Assembly: GCA_036867785.1 (NCBI GenBank)
Contig: CP145419.1
Coordinates: 1,116,001-1,180,000, forward strand
Reading direction: 5' to 3'
Length of the DNA: 64,000 nucleotides
From: Plasmodiophora brassicae
Lineage: Eukaryota > Endomyxa: Phytomyxea > Phytomyxea > Plasmodiophorida
The position numbers and the translations under genes are program-made. Positions 63,338 through 64,000 of this stretch are shown here, piece after piece. The first letter of the stretch is position 1, and the number at the start of each line of letters is the position of its first letter. Below the pieces are notes generated by a model. The model did no database searches and was not told the DNA's origin. It worked only from the letters and a program-made list of their open reading frames with translations.

Positions 63338-64000
63338 CCAAATCGGCAAGAACATTGGGCGTCTGCGCACAGCGCCTATCCCCTCTTGAAAAACAGCATT
63401 CTCAATGTTTCTATGGAGTTCAACTCAATTTGCCAATGGAGTTCAAACGCACCTGATCACAATAAATGCGAGCACAAAGTGGATTTCGACCATTGGTCAG
63501 GAACCGACCGAGGCTGGGTATCGAAGTGCCGTTGGACGGATGTGAGTGGGCGTTTGCGTTCGTATAAGACTTGTCGGCGTTATGCCCGGGCTCTGAGCAG
63601 CTACAGGTGACTACGGGGGACTGAGCCTGGAGTCTCTCCAATCGAGCAGATGTGGTTGATTGGGCCTTTGGCAACGCTTGACAACGCGCGCGCGTCTGGG
63701 CTGACTTGTGGGCCTGAACGAGACCTCGCGTGATCCGTCCCTGCGTTTCCGCAAGAATTGAGGAGAACCGCTGTGGGGCCGCTCCACTTCTGTGACGGCG
63801 GGCGCTAAAGTCGGAGCTTTAACAAACGGTTTGTGTCGAGTGTGACTCGACACCAATCCGTTCTGTTGTCCAACGCGAGTCGCGATCACCGTTCGCCGTC
63901 GCCCACTCTCAATCCCTGTGCGCGCTGTGCTGTTCAACGCCGGCAACTGTCCCGTTATGGCTTCTACACTGCCCGTCCACACGATCATCGGGGCGAACGG
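63338..64000. other. Right end of window, no recognised gene
   Basis: Short open frames on both strands lack coding bias. The word ATGGAGTTCAA occurs twice 23 bases apart (63413 and 63436). A perfect 9-bp hairpin lies at 63833-63853. A gene running off the right edge cannot be excluded. Confidence 0.4.
63833..63853. repeat. Perfect 9-bp inverted repeat, 3-base loop
   Basis: GTGTCGAGT, spacer GTG, then ACTCGACAC. It could fold as a stable hairpin or be a dyad binding site. No flanking gene gives it a role. The surrounding sequence does not fold as a tRNA. Confidence 0.75.

Noticed and set aside
1-64000. tRNA, rRNA, CRISPR or bacterial operon features
   Set aside because: No T-arm-like GGTTCGAATCC context with a cloverleaf, no rRNA-like stretch, no regularly spaced repeats with unique spacers and no ribosome-binding-site patterns were seen. 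Spliced genes show a eukaryote.

Overview
The window looks like nuclear DNA of an early-diverging, probably zoosporic fungus (chytrid or Blastocladiomycota grade). This is inferred from gene content and gene structure. Genes are dense and GC-rich at third codon positions. Introns are short (about 40-90 bp) with GT...AG ends and often a CTNAC-type branch sequence. Fungal-wall genes are present: a chitin deacetylase with two CBM18 chitin-binding modules and a GT71/Mnn-type mannosyltransferase. Genes usually lost in yeasts and moulds are also present: PA28-gamma, a soluble adenylyl cyclase-like protein, nicotinate phosphoribosyltransferase and a PLOD-type glycosyltransferase. No bacterial features, tRNA, rRNA or CRISPR array were found.

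Layout. Positions 1-11000 form a gene-poor, repeat-rich stretch: an eroded Ty3/Gypsy-like LTR fossil, a Crypton-like tyrosine-recombinase element with a hairpin just downstream, two related C2H2 zinc-finger relics, two LINE reverse-transcriptase fragments facing tail to tail, several tandem repeats, and two small secreted or membrane proteins of unknown function. From about 10600 to 41000 the DNA is gene-dense: two ankyrin proteins, a 12-exon DUF1765-like gene, a G-patch protein, a cyclase-like protein whose first cyclase domain lacks the metal-binding aspartates, a secreted sphingomyelinase C-type enzyme, a membrane RING-H2 ubiquitin ligase, a mannosyltransferase, a chitin deacetylase, a PhyH dioxygenase with an embedded PHD finger, a large secreted VWD-like protein, a C2H2 factor, a bZIP factor, PA28-gamma, two small membrane proteins and a collagen-type glycosyltransferase. 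From 41000 to 60600 come a 12.7-kb TRRAP/Tra1 gene, VPS35, NAPRT and an E-type cyclin. The right end holds a small Myb/SANT-like ORF, a broken duplicate fragment of a seven-helix receptor, and the intact receptor.

Functionally the window mixes housekeeping genes (chromatin co-activator, retromer, NAD salvage, proteasome activator, cyclin) with secretory-pathway genes (wall deacetylation, mannosylation, lumenal RING ligase, secreted lipase-like enzyme, receptor-like proteins). No operon-like pathway cluster is evident. Exon structures below were built by hand from reading frames, splice signals and family resemblance. Each was checked for frame consistency, but none has been tested against transcripts.
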